Part shown: in pieces, positions 1-8,790 of the stretch
Position numbering within the stretch: the first letter of the stretch is position 1
Layout of the letters: every line of letters starts with the position of its first letter
DNA from: Acinetobacter sp. WC-141
Lineage (GTDB): Bacteria > Pseudomonadota > Gammaproteobacteria > Pseudomonadales > Moraxellaceae
Direction of reading: 5' to 3'
Length of the DNA: 50,888 nt
NCBI RefSeq assembly: GCF_000313935.1
Contig: NZ_AMSS01000067.1
Location: 1-50,888 of the forward strand
Translations under genes and position numbers: made by a program
The notes under the pieces: model-generated
What the model saw: the letters and a program-made list of their open reading frames with translations, nothing else
Database searches by the model: none
Told to the model about the DNA's origin: nothing

Positions 1-640
1 CGCAAGCGCGCAAGCCAAAGGCTTTTTTTCTAAAGAAATTGTGGCAGTTGAAATCCCTCAGCGTAAGGGTGATGCTGTTGTGATTGATACCGATGAGCAT
101 CCACGTGCATCGACCACGCTTGAAGCTTTAAGCAAACTTAAACCGGTTGTCAAAGCGGATGGCACAGTCACTGCGGGTAATGCTTCAGGCATTAATGATG
201 GTGCAGCGGCACTACTGATTGCTTCTGATGATGCAGTTCAGGCTTATAACTTAAAACCACGCGCCAAGATCATTGCTTCAACAGCTGTGGGTGTAGAACC
301 ACGTATTATGGGTTTTGCTCCGGCACCAGCCATTAAAAAATTACTAAAACAAGCCAACCTGACTTTAGAGCAAATGGATGTAATTGAACTCAATGAAGCC
401 TTTGCTGCACAAGCTTTGGCCGTGACCCGTGATTTAGGTTTGCCAGACGATAGCAACAAGGTAAATCCAAACGGTGGTGCTATTGCATTGGGTCACCCGC
501 TCGGTGCATCAGGTGCACGCCTCGTGACCACAGCCTTAAACCAGCTTGAACAAACAGGTGGACGTTATGCCTTATGTTCAATGTGTATTGGTGTGGGGCA
601 AGGAATTGCATTGATTATTGAACGTGTTGAAGCACTTTAA
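1..640 (+). CDS. catF: beta-ketoadipyl-CoA thiolase, catechol branch (3' part, cut by window edge)
   Basis: Catalyses the last step of the beta-ketoadipate pathway, thiolysis of beta-ketoadipyl-CoA to succinyl-CoA and acetyl-CoA in the cytoplasm. The reading frame is open from base 2 ([12 protein letters not shown]...), so the 5' half lies outside the window. The visible part keeps the thiolase NEAFAAQ motif, the [16 protein letters not shown] histidine loop and the C-terminal [10 protein letters not shown] active-site cysteine. Over the shared ~200 residues it differs from the pcaF product at 44317-45528 by only about three internal residues plus its C-terminal end. It is followed 10 bp later by catD, so it is the catechol-branch copy of the Acinetobacter catIJFD operon. 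Product assignment is firm; the catF name rests on the catD neighbour. Confidence 0.95.
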   Translation, partial: ASAQAKGFFSKEIVAVEIPQRKGDAVVIDTDEHPRASTTLEALSKLKPVVKADGTVTAGNASGINDGAAALLIASDDAVQAYNLKPRAKIIASTAVGVEPRIMGFAPAPAIKKLLKQANLTLEQMDVIELNEAFAAQALAVTRDLGLPDDSNKVNPNGGAIALGHPLGASGARLVTTALNQLEQTGGRYALCSMCIGVGQGIALIIERVEAL

Positions 641-650
641 GGAGAAATAA

Positions 651-1430
651 ATGCCATCTTTTCAATCTGCCGATGCACAAATTAACTATCAAACCTTTGG
701 CGAACCATCTTCCCCTGCTCTGGTGTTTTCAAACTCTTTGGGCACCAATTATGGCATGTGGCAAAAACAGTTTAATGAATTGAAAGATCAATTTTTTGTG
801 ATCTGCTATGACACTCGTGGTCACGGTTCATCATCTACGCCTGACGGCCCATACACTGTAGAACAATTAGGTGAAGATGTTGTCCGTTTACTGGATCATT
901 TGAATATTAGCAAAGCTGCTTTTTGTGGTATTTCTATGGGTGGTTTAACCGGTCAATGGCTTGCGATTCACTACCCTGACCGTTTTAGTCATGTGGTTGT
1001 GGCAAATACTGCCGCTAAAATTGGGCAAGAACAAGCATGGCTTGACCGTGCAAAATTAGTACGTGAGCAAGGTTTACAACCGATCGCAGCTACAGCAGCT
1101 TCGCGATGGTTTACAGATCCCTTTATCCAAAGTCATGCTTCAATTGTCAACAACCTGTGTAACGACTTAAGTGCTGGCAGCGCAATGGGTTATGCCAATT
1201 GTTGCGAGGCTTTGGCTAAAGCGGATGTCCGTGAGCAGTTAAAAGACATCAAAATTCCTGTATTGGTGGTTGCTGGAACTCAAGACCCAGTAACTACAGT
1301 TGCAGATGGTGAGTTTATGCAGCAACGTATTCCGCAATCAAAACTTGCAGAAATAGATGCCTCTCATATTTCTAATGTAGAGCAACCCGAAGCTTTTAAT
1401 AAAATCTTAAAAGATTTTTTAGTGAACTAA
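651..1430 (+). CDS. catD: 3-oxoadipate enol-lactonase, catechol branch
   Basis: Alpha/beta hydrolase that opens beta-ketoadipate enol-lactone to beta-ketoadipate. 259 residues, normal for the family. The nucleophile elbow is FCGISMGG (Ser95). An oxyanion-type motif SNSLGTNYGMW is near residue 28, the acid lies in the GTQDPVT loop and the catalytic His in DASHISN near the C-terminus. The start follows AAGGAG at the usual distance and lies 10 bp after catF, so the two are co-transcribed. The product is clearly paralogous to PcaD (42177-42962) but much more diverged from it than CatF is from PcaF. A strong terminator follows, closing the cat operon. Confidence 0.93.
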   Translation: MPSFQSADAQINYQTFGEPSSPALVFSNSLGTNYGMWQKQFNELKDQFFVICYDTRGHGSSSTPDGPYTVEQLGEDVVRLLDHLNISKAAFCGISMGGLTGQWLAIHYPDRFSHVVVANTAAKIGQEQAWLDRAKLVREQGLQPIAATAASRWFTDPFIQSHASIVNNLCNDLSAGSAMGYANCCEALAKADVREQLKDIKIPVLVVAGTQDPVTTVADGEFMQQRIPQSKLAEIDASHISNVEQPEAFNKILKDFLVN

Positions 1431-1460
1431 TTTCGCTCTCAATAAAATTCATTCATTTCT

Positions 1461-1486
1461 AAAAAGGCCTACAAAGGCCTTTTTTG
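1461..1486 (+). terminator. Rho-independent terminator of the cat operon
   Basis: Stem AAAAAGGCC (1461-1469) pairs with GGCCTTTTT (1476-1484) around a 6-nt loop and runs into a T tract. It lies 30 bp after catD. The A tract on the other side means it may act in both directions. Confidence 0.85.
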
Positions 1487-1589
1487 TTAACTCAAAATAA
1501 AAATCTAAAATAACTTGTTCGAGAAGGTATAAATATATACCTCAAATGTAATGGAAAATTACATGGATAAATAACAGTATTTGAAATTC

Positions 1590-1624
1590 ATGAACAGGGC
1601 TTGTTCATCAGTGACGCGAATCTA
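1590..1624 (+). promoter_or_regulatory. candidate activator site upstream of pac (shared with the tynA upstream region)
   Basis: An inverted repeat ATGAACA-N5-TGTTCAT (1590-1608) is followed by TGACG and CGAAT. The block TTGTTCA-N4-TGACG-(T)-CGAAT recurs at 11261-11282, between feaR and tynA, with the same inner spacing and one inserted T. Similarity between these otherwise unrelated promoter regions suggests a common regulator. FeaR, the AraC-family activator encoded at 11315-12229, is the obvious candidate. Seen directly: the shared sequence. Inferred: that FeaR binds it. Confidence 0.4.
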
Positions 1625-1679
1625 AGAAGATTTTTAGATCGATCACGTCTACATCATAATGAAAGTAAGGATATCTCAA

Positions 1680-4154
1680 TTGAACATAACTATGCTGAAC
1701 TCTCGGCCTCACCCTACACGCCCTTTAATTAAATATGGAACATTACTTTTAGGCACACTTTTAGCGGGTTGTAATTCTTCGTCAACTTTAGACCCCACAC
1801 CGACACAAAAGCAGATCACAATTAAGCGCGATAAATTCGGTACGCCGCATGTATATGCAAATGATACCTATGGTCTATTTTATGGTTATGGCTATTCGGT
1901 AGCGACCGATCGATTATTCCAGATGGAAATGTCAAAACGTACAGGACAAGGTACAGTGGCTGAGGTGCTCGGCCCCGATTATCTTCAATATGATATTGCG
2001 ACACATAGCCGTTTTGATCCAGAAAATATTAAACAGCAACTCGCCGCACTCTCACCGGAAGACCGAGCAATTTTTGAAGGTTATGCTGCAGGTTTTAATA
2101 AACGGGTTAAAGAGGTTTTAGCAGATCCAAATCTTATGCCTAAAGAGTTCACAGATTATGGTTTTAAACCATCAACATGGCAAACAGAAGATATTGCTAT
2201 GGTTTGGGTGGGCTTAATTTTGAATCGTTTCTTTTCGGCAAGTTCGGAAGTCTCAAATTTAGATTTACTCACGCAACTGCAAAAAGAAAAAGGTCAAGAA
2301 GAAGGTCTTAAAGTCTATCAACAATTACGTTGGCTAAATGACCCAAGTGCTCCGACCATTATTCAATCTGAACAAAAACTACAGCTCATAGCGCGCCAAC
2401 AGCAAACACTCAAAGACATTAGCCCTATTTCAAACAAAGCAGCCAAAACCTATTTAGCTGAAGCTCGCATTGCTTTAGGCAAAAGTGTTGTAGATGGCGT
2501 ACCTACCGCCAGTAATGCATGGGTCTTAAAAGGTGATAAGACCATTGAAGGCCAAGCAGTTTTATATAATGGCCCACAACAAGGATGGTATACACCCGCA
2601 ATTACCTACGCTATTGGTTTACATGGTGCTGGCTATAATTTGACAGGTATTACACCAGTCGGATTACCTGCAATTTTATTTGGAACCAACGGCAAAATCG
2701 CATGGGGTTCTACGGTAGGCTCACTCGATACTAACGATGTTTACCAACTCACCTTAAACCCAAGTAACTCAAAAGAATATTTATATAAAGGGACTTATAT
2801 TCCATTTGAACACAAGCAAGTAAAAATAAAAGTTAAGAATCAAGCCGACCATGTTTTAGATGTTTATAAGAGCAAACAAGGTTTTGTAAGTACATGGGAT
2901 GAAAATAACCATACGGCGTATGCACAAAAACGTAGCTGGGAAGGCGTAGAAATTGAAACCTTATTAGGCTGGGCAAATGCAGCGAAAGCCTCAAATTGGG
3001 ATGAATTTCTTGCTCAAGCCGAACGTGTCGCGGCCTCTATCACTTGGTTTTACGCCGATACTAAAGATAATATTGGTGTTGCAGCTTTAGGTCGTTTACC
3101 TATTCGCCCTGAAAACCAGCATATTCAGCTTCCTGCTAAAGGCGATGGCTCAATGGAATGGCAAGGTTTTTATGACTTCTCTCATAACCCTAAAGAATAC
3201 AATCCACAAAAAGGCTATGTCACAAGTTGGAATAACAAAGCTTATGCTGGTTTACGCTCAGATTCGTCAAACTTTTCTTATGTAGACCGGGTGAATGAAC
3301 TACTTGAACCTTTAGAAAGTAAACCCAAACTGAGTCAGCAAGAAATTTGGGAAATTAATAAAACGGCGGCATGGTCTGATTTAAATGCGCGTTATTTTGT
3401 ACCTTATATGGTCAAAGCTGCACAAAGTCCCAAGGCATCACCGTTAGCCAAAAAAGTCGCTCCGTTACTTGCCAGTTGGGATCTTAAATTACGTCCTGAT
3501 AGTGAAACCAAATATTATCAAGGTGCAGCACCAGCAATTACACGTGTATGGCTTAATCAAATGATTGAACTGGTACTCAAACCTAACCTTTCAGAGAATA
3601 TTTATAAGCGTTATACCGATACACTTTATCCGGTAAATAATGATCCGCGTAGTGCCCAGCCAGCGAGTGCATCAAAATTAATCTGGAATGCCCTACAAGG
3701 AAAACAGGCAAGCGTTCCTCAACAAGTTGATTTCTTAAAAGGACAAACAGCAGATGAGGTTGTCTTAAAAGCTTTAGAAAATGCGCTGACTGAACTTTCA
3801 AATCAATATCACTCTACTGACCCGAATGACTGGAAAATTCCGGTGGCAACGATGGGCTTTTCTAGCAAAAATTCAGTAGGTATTCCATGGGCTGACCCAT
3901 CGCATGAACAACGGCTTAGCACTTATGGAAATACGGGAAGTGCTACGTTTAGAGTGGTCTTAAATCCAAATCAAGTCACCATGTGTTCGATTTTGGCACC
4001 AGGACAAAGTGGTTTTATTAATCAAAATGGAAAACCTGATGTCCACTTTGCAGATCAGCTCTCTTTATTTGAAAGTTACAAGTGTAAAGATGATGCGGTG
4101 AGTCAAAAAGAAATCGACCAATCAACTCAACAAAGCATCACTTTAAACTATTAA
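1680..4154 (+). CDS. pac: penicillin G acylase-family Ntn-hydrolase, lipoprotein
   Basis: Resembles E. coli penicillin G acylase along its whole length, with shared GTPHVYANDT, FYGYGYSVATDRLFQMEM and GLHGAGYNLTG segments. The family removes phenylacetyl groups from amides and self-cleaves at a Ser that becomes the N-terminus of the beta chain; here that is Ser278 in PTASNAW. Unlike the E. coli enzyme it starts with a lipoprotein signal (LLLGTLLAGC, lipid Cys31), so it should be membrane-anchored. The TTG start at 1680 was chosen because AAGGA (1667-1671) lies 8 nt upstream; ATG codons at 1659 and 1692 lack a good ribosome site. It sits beside phenylethylamine genes that also yield phenylacetate, which suggests a role in scavenging phenylacetylated compounds. 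The true substrate is unknown. Confidence 0.85.
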   Translation: MNITMLNSRPHPTRPLIKYGTLLLGTLLAGCNSSSTLDPTPTQKQITIKRDKFGTPHVYANDTYGLFYGYGYSVATDRLFQMEMSKRTGQGTVAEVLGPDYLQYDIATHSRFDPENIKQQLAALSPEDRAIFEGYAAGFNKRVKEVLADPNLMPKEFTDYGFKPSTWQTEDIAMVWVGLILNRFFSASSEVSNLDLLTQLQKEKGQEEGLKVYQQLRWLNDPSAPTIIQSEQKLQLIARQQQTLKDISPISNKAAKTYLAEARIALGKSVVDGVPTASNAWVLKGDKTIEGQAVLYNGPQQGWYTPAITYAIGLHGAGYNLTGITPVGLPAILFGTNGKIAWGSTVGSLDTNDVYQLTLNPSNSKEYLYKGTYIPFEHKQVKIKVKNQADHVLDVYKSKQGFVSTWDENNHTAYAQKRSWEGVEIETLLGWANAAKASNWDEFLAQAERVAASITWFYADTKDNIGVAALGRLPIRPENQHIQLPAKGDGSMEWQGFYDFSHNPKEYNPQKGYVTSWNNKAYAGLRSDSSNFSYVDRVNELLEPLESKPKLSQQEIWEINKTAAWSDLNARYFVPYMVKAAQSPKASPLAKKVAPLLASWDLKLRPDSETKYYQGAAPAITRVWLNQMIELVLKPNLSENIYKRYTDTLYPVNNDPRSAQPASASKLIWNALQGKQASVPQQVDFLKGQTADEVVLKALENALTELSNQYHSTDPNDWKIPVATMGFSSKNSVGIPWADPSHEQRLSTYGNTGSATFRVVLNPNQVTMCSILAPGQSGFINQNGKPDVHFADQLSLFESYKCKDDAVSQKEIDQSTQQSITLNY

Positions 4155-4183
4155 CTTTTTAGCCCAATTTTTATGTTAAAAGC

Positions 4184-4216
4184 AGAGGTTTGTTATTTAT
4201 AAAGTGACAAACCTCT
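4184..4216. terminator. hairpin terminator between convergent pac and feaB
   Basis: Perfect 10-bp stem AGAGGTTTGT (4184-4193) / ACAAACCTCT (4207-4216) between the two convergent stop codons. T-rich tracts on both sides are weak, so it probably serves both strands with moderate strength. Confidence 0.65.
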
Positions 4217-4224
4217 TTATTGGC

Positions 4225-5712
4225 TTAATACCGAATCATGACCGATTTTAATTCGGTGTAATCTTCAATAAATGCATCTGAAAACTCTCTGCCAATTCCT
4301 GAAGCTTTTACCCCGCCAAATGGAACTGATGGATCTAAGAACGTATGCGTATTGACCCACAAGGTCCCCGCTTCAATCTTAGGAATTAAACGCAAAGCTT
4401 TCGATAAGTCATTTGTCCAAATACTTGCAGTTAAACCAAAGCGCGACTGGTTCATCAGTTGAACGAGTTCTTCATCAGTGTCGAATGGCATTATCCCGAC
4501 CACTGGACCAAAAGTTTCTTCTGAAAATAAACGATCATCCGTATTTTTAAAGGAAATTAAAGTCGGCTGTACAAAATATCCTGATCGATCTAAAGCCTCA
4601 CCTCCAGCAATAATCTGATTATTGGCTTTTGCCATATCTAAATAATGTTTTACTTTATTAAAATGAGGCTGATTAGAGAGTGGACCAAACATACTTCCTT
4701 CATCCATAGCCGATCCAATTTTGAAACTAGAGAGTGCTTTCGAGAGTTTCTCGACCAGTTCATCATGTTTTGTACGGTGTACAAAAAAACGTTCTGGGGA
4801 TGCGCAAACTTGACCTTGATGCACAAAAGTTGCTTGCAACAAAGTTGGTAAAATCTCATCAATATTTGCATCGGCCAAAACGGCTATTGCATTTTTACCA
4901 CCCAGCTCCAGACTTACACGGGTTAAATCACTGCTCATCGCGAGCTTACCAATCGCAATGCCGGTTGGAACTGAACCTGTAAATGAGACTTTCTTAACGA
5001 GTGGTGACTCAATTAAATATTGTCCTGTCTCCCCCTTACCCGTAACCACATTAATTACACCGGCTGGAATACCTGCCTCAATGGCAAGTTCAGCTAAACG
5101 TAATAAAGATAAGCTGGCAAACTCACTTGGTTTAAGCACAATGGTACAGCCGGTTGTTAAAGCTGAGCCGATTTTCCAAACACCAATCATGAGTGAAAAA
5201 TTCCAAGGCACAATCCCTGCAACCACGCCAATAGGCTGTCTCAAAGTAAAAGCCGTATATTTTTCACCTTGCATAGAAGGAATAGACGGTTGCATGGTTT
5301 GACCATTAATTTTGGTTGCCCAACCAGCAAAATATCTTAAGAAAATAACAGATTGTGCGACTTCAAGATGGCGGGAAATATTAATGAGTTTTCCAGTAGA
5401 CAACGACTCGAGCTGTGCAAGTTCTTCACCATATTGCTCAATTAAATCTGCCAACTTGTTTAGTTTAACACCACGTTCATACGGCGTCGTTTCAGCCCAA
5501 GCATTTTGAAAAGCATGTTCAGCACTTTTCACGGCGCTTTCGACATCGTGTTGACTACCAATACTAATTTGCGCGGCCACTTGTTCAGTCGATGGATTCA
5601 CAATATCCACTTTATCTAAATGCTCGGCAGCAACTAATTTTCCATCAATAAAATGTCCATGTTGACGTGCCATAAATTGCTGTACGCTTTCTAAAATCTG
5701 AACTTCACTCAT
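4225..5712 (-). CDS. feaB: aldehyde dehydrogenase, probably phenylacetaldehyde dehydrogenase
   Basis: NAD-dependent aldehyde dehydrogenase of 495 residues, expected to oxidise phenylacetaldehyde to phenylacetate. The general base is Glu269 (LELGGKN) and the nucleophile Cys303 (GQVCASPERF). The cofactor loop IVPWNFSLMIG (from about residue 167), the KPSE segment (194-197) and the FTGS glycine loop are all present. It is the last gene of the minus-strand set tynA - porin - GMC oxidoreductase - feaB, 43 bp after the preceding gene. The substrate is inferred from this context, because E. coli FeaB works with TynA in the same pathway. A broader aromatic aldehyde range is possible. Confidence 0.82.
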   Translation of the reverse strand: MSEVQILESVQQFMARQHGHFIDGKLVAAEHLDKVDIVNPSTEQVAAQISIGSQHDVESAVKSAEHAFQNAWAETTPYERGVKLNKLADLIEQYGEELAQLESLSTGKLINISRHLEVAQSVIFLRYFAGWATKINGQTMQPSIPSMQGEKYTAFTLRQPIGVVAGIVPWNFSLMIGVWKIGSALTTGCTIVLKPSEFASLSLLRLAELAIEAGIPAGVINVVTGKGETGQYLIESPLVKKVSFTGSVPTGIAIGKLAMSSDLTRVSLELGGKNAIAVLADANIDEILPTLLQATFVHQGQVCASPERFFVHRTKHDELVEKLSKALSSFKIGSAMDEGSMFGPLSNQPHFNKVKHYLDMAKANNQIIAGGEALDRSGYFVQPTLISFKNTDDRLFSEETFGPVVGIMPFDTDEELVQLMNQSRFGLTASIWTNDLSKALRLIPKIEAGTLWVNTHTFLDPSVPFGGVKASGIGREFSDAFIEDYTELKSVMIRY

Positions 5713-5755
5713 TTTCTTTTCCTCTTTTCATTTCTAAATATTGATATGACAGCAA

Positions 5756-7363
5756 CTAGGCGACCTGATTCAAAATAAAGTCTGCACCGCGTTCACCAAT
5801 CATGATGGCAATTGCATTGGTATTACCGCTTGGAACTTGTGGGCAAATAGAACAGTCAACGACACGTAAGTTTTTAAAACCATGTACTTTAAGGGTCTGA
5901 TCTGTGACCGAATCTTGCGGAGCATTGCCCATTTTGCAGCTACCTGCGGGGTGATAGACCGTTTTAATGTTCTGACGCATCCATTTATCAATCGCTTCAA
6001 TATCATCAGGATCGACATTTGCAGGCTCAATCACTTCTTTGACAATCGCTTTCAATGCTGGTTGTTGTAATAAGCGAAGTCCGGCCTGTACGGCACGGAT
6101 ATTTGCGTCAATATCTTCTTGATGACCTAAATAATTAGGGTCAATAACAGGCAAATCTTTTGGATCTTTACTGCTTAAACGTAAAGTCCCACGTGCTTTT
6201 GGCTGTACATGTCCGACTTTAATAGTAAGGCCATGTGCCTGAGCTACTGCTTTTTCACCAGGGGTATTATCGAAATTATCCAGCACAGGTAAAAAATGAA
6301 ATTGGACATCAGGTCGACCATTGTTATTGGTGTCGATAAAACCACCACCTTCTAGAATATTGGTGGTTAGCAATCCTGAACGTGTAAAACACCACTGTAA
6401 AAAGTGTCGTACCGCGGTTAAACCTTGGTCTTCACCGAGCAGACTGTTATTGGTTGTTACTGTCGCATTAACCGACATATGCAAATGGTCGTGAAAATTG
6501 TCACCTACAGGTAAGTCACGAATGCATTCTATTCCGAGTTCATCTAAATGCTGTTTTGGACCAATTCCCGAAAGTAATAAAACCTTAGGACTGCCAATTG
6601 CACCAGCACTCAGAATGACTTCTTTTTTAACCTGTACAGTAATTGGTAATTTTCCCCCAATGCTATAAGTCACCCCAGTAACCTGATCACCTTGAGTTTC
6701 AATTTTATGTACCAAGGCATCCGTAATAACCGTAAGGTCTGGGAGGTTTTCGACTGACTTTAAATAGGTTTTTGAGGTACTCGCCCGAGAACCGTTTTGA
6801 GTAGTCGTTTGATAGAACCCTACACCCGCCTGATCCCAACCATTAATATCATTGACGTAATTCATCCCCATTTGTTGACCTGCTTTAATACAAGCAAGCG
6901 TTAAAGGATGGCGATAACGGTTTTCACTGACAGGTAAAATGCCATCTTGTCCGTGATATTCATCAGCAAGACTTTCATTTTTTTCTGCTTTCTTAAAAAA
7001 AGGCAGTACATCCTGATAAGACCACTGATTGCATCCCCATTCCGAGGCCCATAAATCATAATCCTGTCGTTGGCCTCGGCAATAGATCATGCCATTAACC
7101 GAGCTTCCACCTCCCAACACTTTTCCTTGTGCAAGGATCATTTCACGATGATTACAATATTTCTGCGGAACGGTCATGTATTGCCATGATTTTTGCTGGA
7201 ATACTTTAACTACTGTTGCAGGTATAGTATGAAACATACTGCTATCTCGGCTTCCAGCCTCTAAAACAAGAACGCGCCCTGCCTTGGCTTCTAATAGTCG
7301 TGCTGCGACCACACAACCTGCTGAGCCAGCACCAATCACGATATAGTCATATTGTTGATTCAT
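5756..7363 (-). CDS. GMC-family FAD alcohol oxidoreductase
   Basis: Choline-dehydrogenase-like flavoenzyme of 535 residues. The N-terminal dinucleotide fold has GAGSAG at residues 12-17 and the GMC signature GKVLGGGSSVNGM follows near residue 80. The catalytic pair is His471 (VYHPAGSCKMG) and Asn514 (SGNTNA). It lies between the porin and feaB genes, so it may supply an aldehyde to the dehydrogenase, for example from 2-phenylethanol. That substrate is only a guess from position; choline is unlikely because no betaine genes are nearby. No signal peptide is seen, so it should be cytoplasmic or membrane-associated. Confidence 0.85.
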   Translation of the reverse strand: MNQQYDYIVIGAGSAGCVVAARLLEAKAGRVLVLEAGSRDSSMFHTIPATVVKVFQQKSWQYMTVPQKYCNHREMILAQGKVLGGGSSVNGMIYCRGQRQDYDLWASEWGCNQWSYQDVLPFFKKAEKNESLADEYHGQDGILPVSENRYRHPLTLACIKAGQQMGMNYVNDINGWDQAGVGFYQTTTQNGSRASTSKTYLKSVENLPDLTVITDALVHKIETQGDQVTGVTYSIGGKLPITVQVKKEVILSAGAIGSPKVLLLSGIGPKQHLDELGIECIRDLPVGDNFHDHLHMSVNATVTTNNSLLGEDQGLTAVRHFLQWCFTRSGLLTTNILEGGGFIDTNNNGRPDVQFHFLPVLDNFDNTPGEKAVAQAHGLTIKVGHVQPKARGTLRLSSKDPKDLPVIDPNYLGHQEDIDANIRAVQAGLRLLQQPALKAIVKEVIEPANVDPDDIEAIDKWMRQNIKTVYHPAGSCKMGNAPQDSVTDQTLKVHGFKNLRVVDCSICPQVPSGNTNAIAIMIGERGADFILNQVA

Positions 7364-7429
7364 CTGATTTCATCCTAATTTTATTTCTATGAATGTACCG
7401 CCAATAAACACGATCTCCTTCGCTCTAAT

Positions 7430-8707
7430 TTAATAGATGTATTGCAAAATTAACTGCGCATAGACATTGGTTTTGTCATCGTAGTTTTGAGTACCGCCAC
7501 TATGGATATCGTGTTTTGGTTTATAGAGTCCTACTAAAGGAATAACGTTGAATTTTTTATTGACCGACCACACCGAAAATACATCCAGCTCATGTCCATC
7601 CACATTGGTTAAAGACTTATTTACTGTTTTGAACTTATAGGCCAAAGCACCCAACATAAAATTTTCTTTTAGATTCATACTGTAAGAAACTTGGTGAATA
7701 TCTGCATTTTTATTGAATGGACCAGCATAGTTTCCGGCAACTTCGCCCTGAAACCATGTACCAAAGCCGACTGTATTTCCATAAAACATAGGGTCGTATT
7801 GGTCTGAAAAATGACTAAAACGGTAGCCTAATGAAGGCGTATATTTTGAAGATAAAAAATTATAGTTCAGCGCTAAGTAGCCAGCATTTTCGTGGCTATC
7901 TTTTTTATCTTGTACAACAAACTCAGTTTTAACTTGCAGCTCTGGTAAAGGTTGATAATTCAAGCGTAAAGCATAATTTTTAAGATCTTCGCGCCCTGAA
8001 ACGTGTTCAGCATCTTCAAGGTCTAATACATTTAAGTAAGTGAACCCAACGCCCCTATCTTTAAGCTGATACATCAGATCAGTCACAAAGAGTTCAGGTG
8101 AAAATTGTGCTTTATTATTCGACTTTAAATACGCCAGTTTTAACGTAGTATCTTGTTGCGGTTTGTATTGAAGCAAACTTGTAAAATCAAAGCTTCGACG
8201 AGCTGCCAGATAATATGCCCCGCCCCGATCTAATGTGCCGTCCGCAGGCGCTTTACCGAGGTTTAATGCATCACCCGCAATGAAGAACCCATCACCAATC
8301 ATGATATTTTGTCGACCAATACTTAAATCATAGGTCGTCAGCTCATCTTTATTGGTTCCGTCTTTAAAACCAATAATCCATTCATTCACATCTGTTTTAC
8401 GTTCTTTACCATTACTATTTTGGCCAGCATCACCATCACCAAATGTTGCCGAGCTAATACCGCTCAAGCTTGCATAAAGCTGATTGTTTTTAAAGGTGTA
8501 TTGACCTTTAGCACCATATTTAAGGTGGCCTTCTTGCCAATTGATTCTTTCATCCTCTAGGTTTTCACCGTTATAGCTTTTACCGCTACTAAAAGCCCCA
8601 AAAGTTGCTTCAAAAGTCGGTTTAATTTCAATTTCACCAGCATGCACAGTTGAAAAAAATGAGACAAAGAGAGTCCCTCTCACAACCTGAGAAAATAAAT
8701 TTTTCAT
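7430..8707 (-). CDS. outer-membrane porin of the phenylethylamine operon
   Basis: Starts with a signal peptide (MKNLFSQVVRGTLFVSFF...VHA) followed by alternating beta-strand sequence and a C-terminal aromatic ending (QLILQYIY) typical of outer-membrane barrels. The start at 8707 was preferred over an upstream in-frame ATG at 8740 because AAGGA lies 9 nt before it and the signal peptide begins there. The sequence looks like the alginate-export type of porin, but I am not certain of the family. It is placed 3' of tynA, separated from it by unusual alternative hairpins, and probably admits the aromatic amine or alcohol substrate. Confidence 0.75.
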   Translation of the reverse strand: MKNLFSQVVRGTLFVSFFSTVHAGEIEIKPTFEATFGAFSSGKSYNGENLEDERINWQEGHLKYGAKGQYTFKNNQLYASLSGISSATFGDGDAGQNSNGKERKTDVNEWIIGFKDGTNKDELTTYDLSIGRQNIMIGDGFFIAGDALNLGKAPADGTLDRGGAYYLAARRSFDFTSLLQYKPQQDTTLKLAYLKSNNKAQFSPELFVTDLMYQLKDRGVGFTYLNVLDLEDAEHVSGREDLKNYALRLNYQPLPELQVKTEFVVQDKKDSHENAGYLALNYNFLSSKYTPSLGYRFSHFSDQYDPMFYGNTVGFGTWFQGEVAGNYAGPFNKNADIHQVSYSMNLKENFMLGALAYKFKTVNKSLTNVDGHELDVFSVWSVNKKFNVIPLVGLYKPKHDIHSGGTQNYDDKTNVYAQLILQYIY

Positions 8708-8732
8708 TGAGAAATTCCTTTTTGCGAACGGC

Positions 8733-8772
8733 TTACCCACGCTCAGGTGTGGGTAACCGATTCGTTACCCAC
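8733..8772 (-). promoter_or_regulatory. mutually exclusive hairpins between tynA and the porin gene
   Basis: Three alternating complementary blocks: GTTACCCAC (8764-8772), GTGGGTAAC (8749-8757) and TTACCCAC (8733-8740). The middle block can pair with either neighbour (9-bp or 8-bp perfect stem) but not both. They begin 18 bp after the tynA stop and end 25 bp before the porin start. No T tract follows, so this looks more like an RNA processing, stability or folding switch than a plain terminator. Confidence 0.6.
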
Positions 8773-8790
8773 TCTAGATCATGCACCTGT

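Noticed and set aside
1525..1542. AGGTATA/TATACCT palindrome as a CatM/BenM site
   Set aside because: The arms are in the opposite order to the ATAC-N7-GTAT consensus and it lies after, not before, a cat gene.
4958..5302. 114-codon open frame opposite feaB
   Set aside because: Reverse of the conserved aldehyde dehydrogenase core; no sign of translation.
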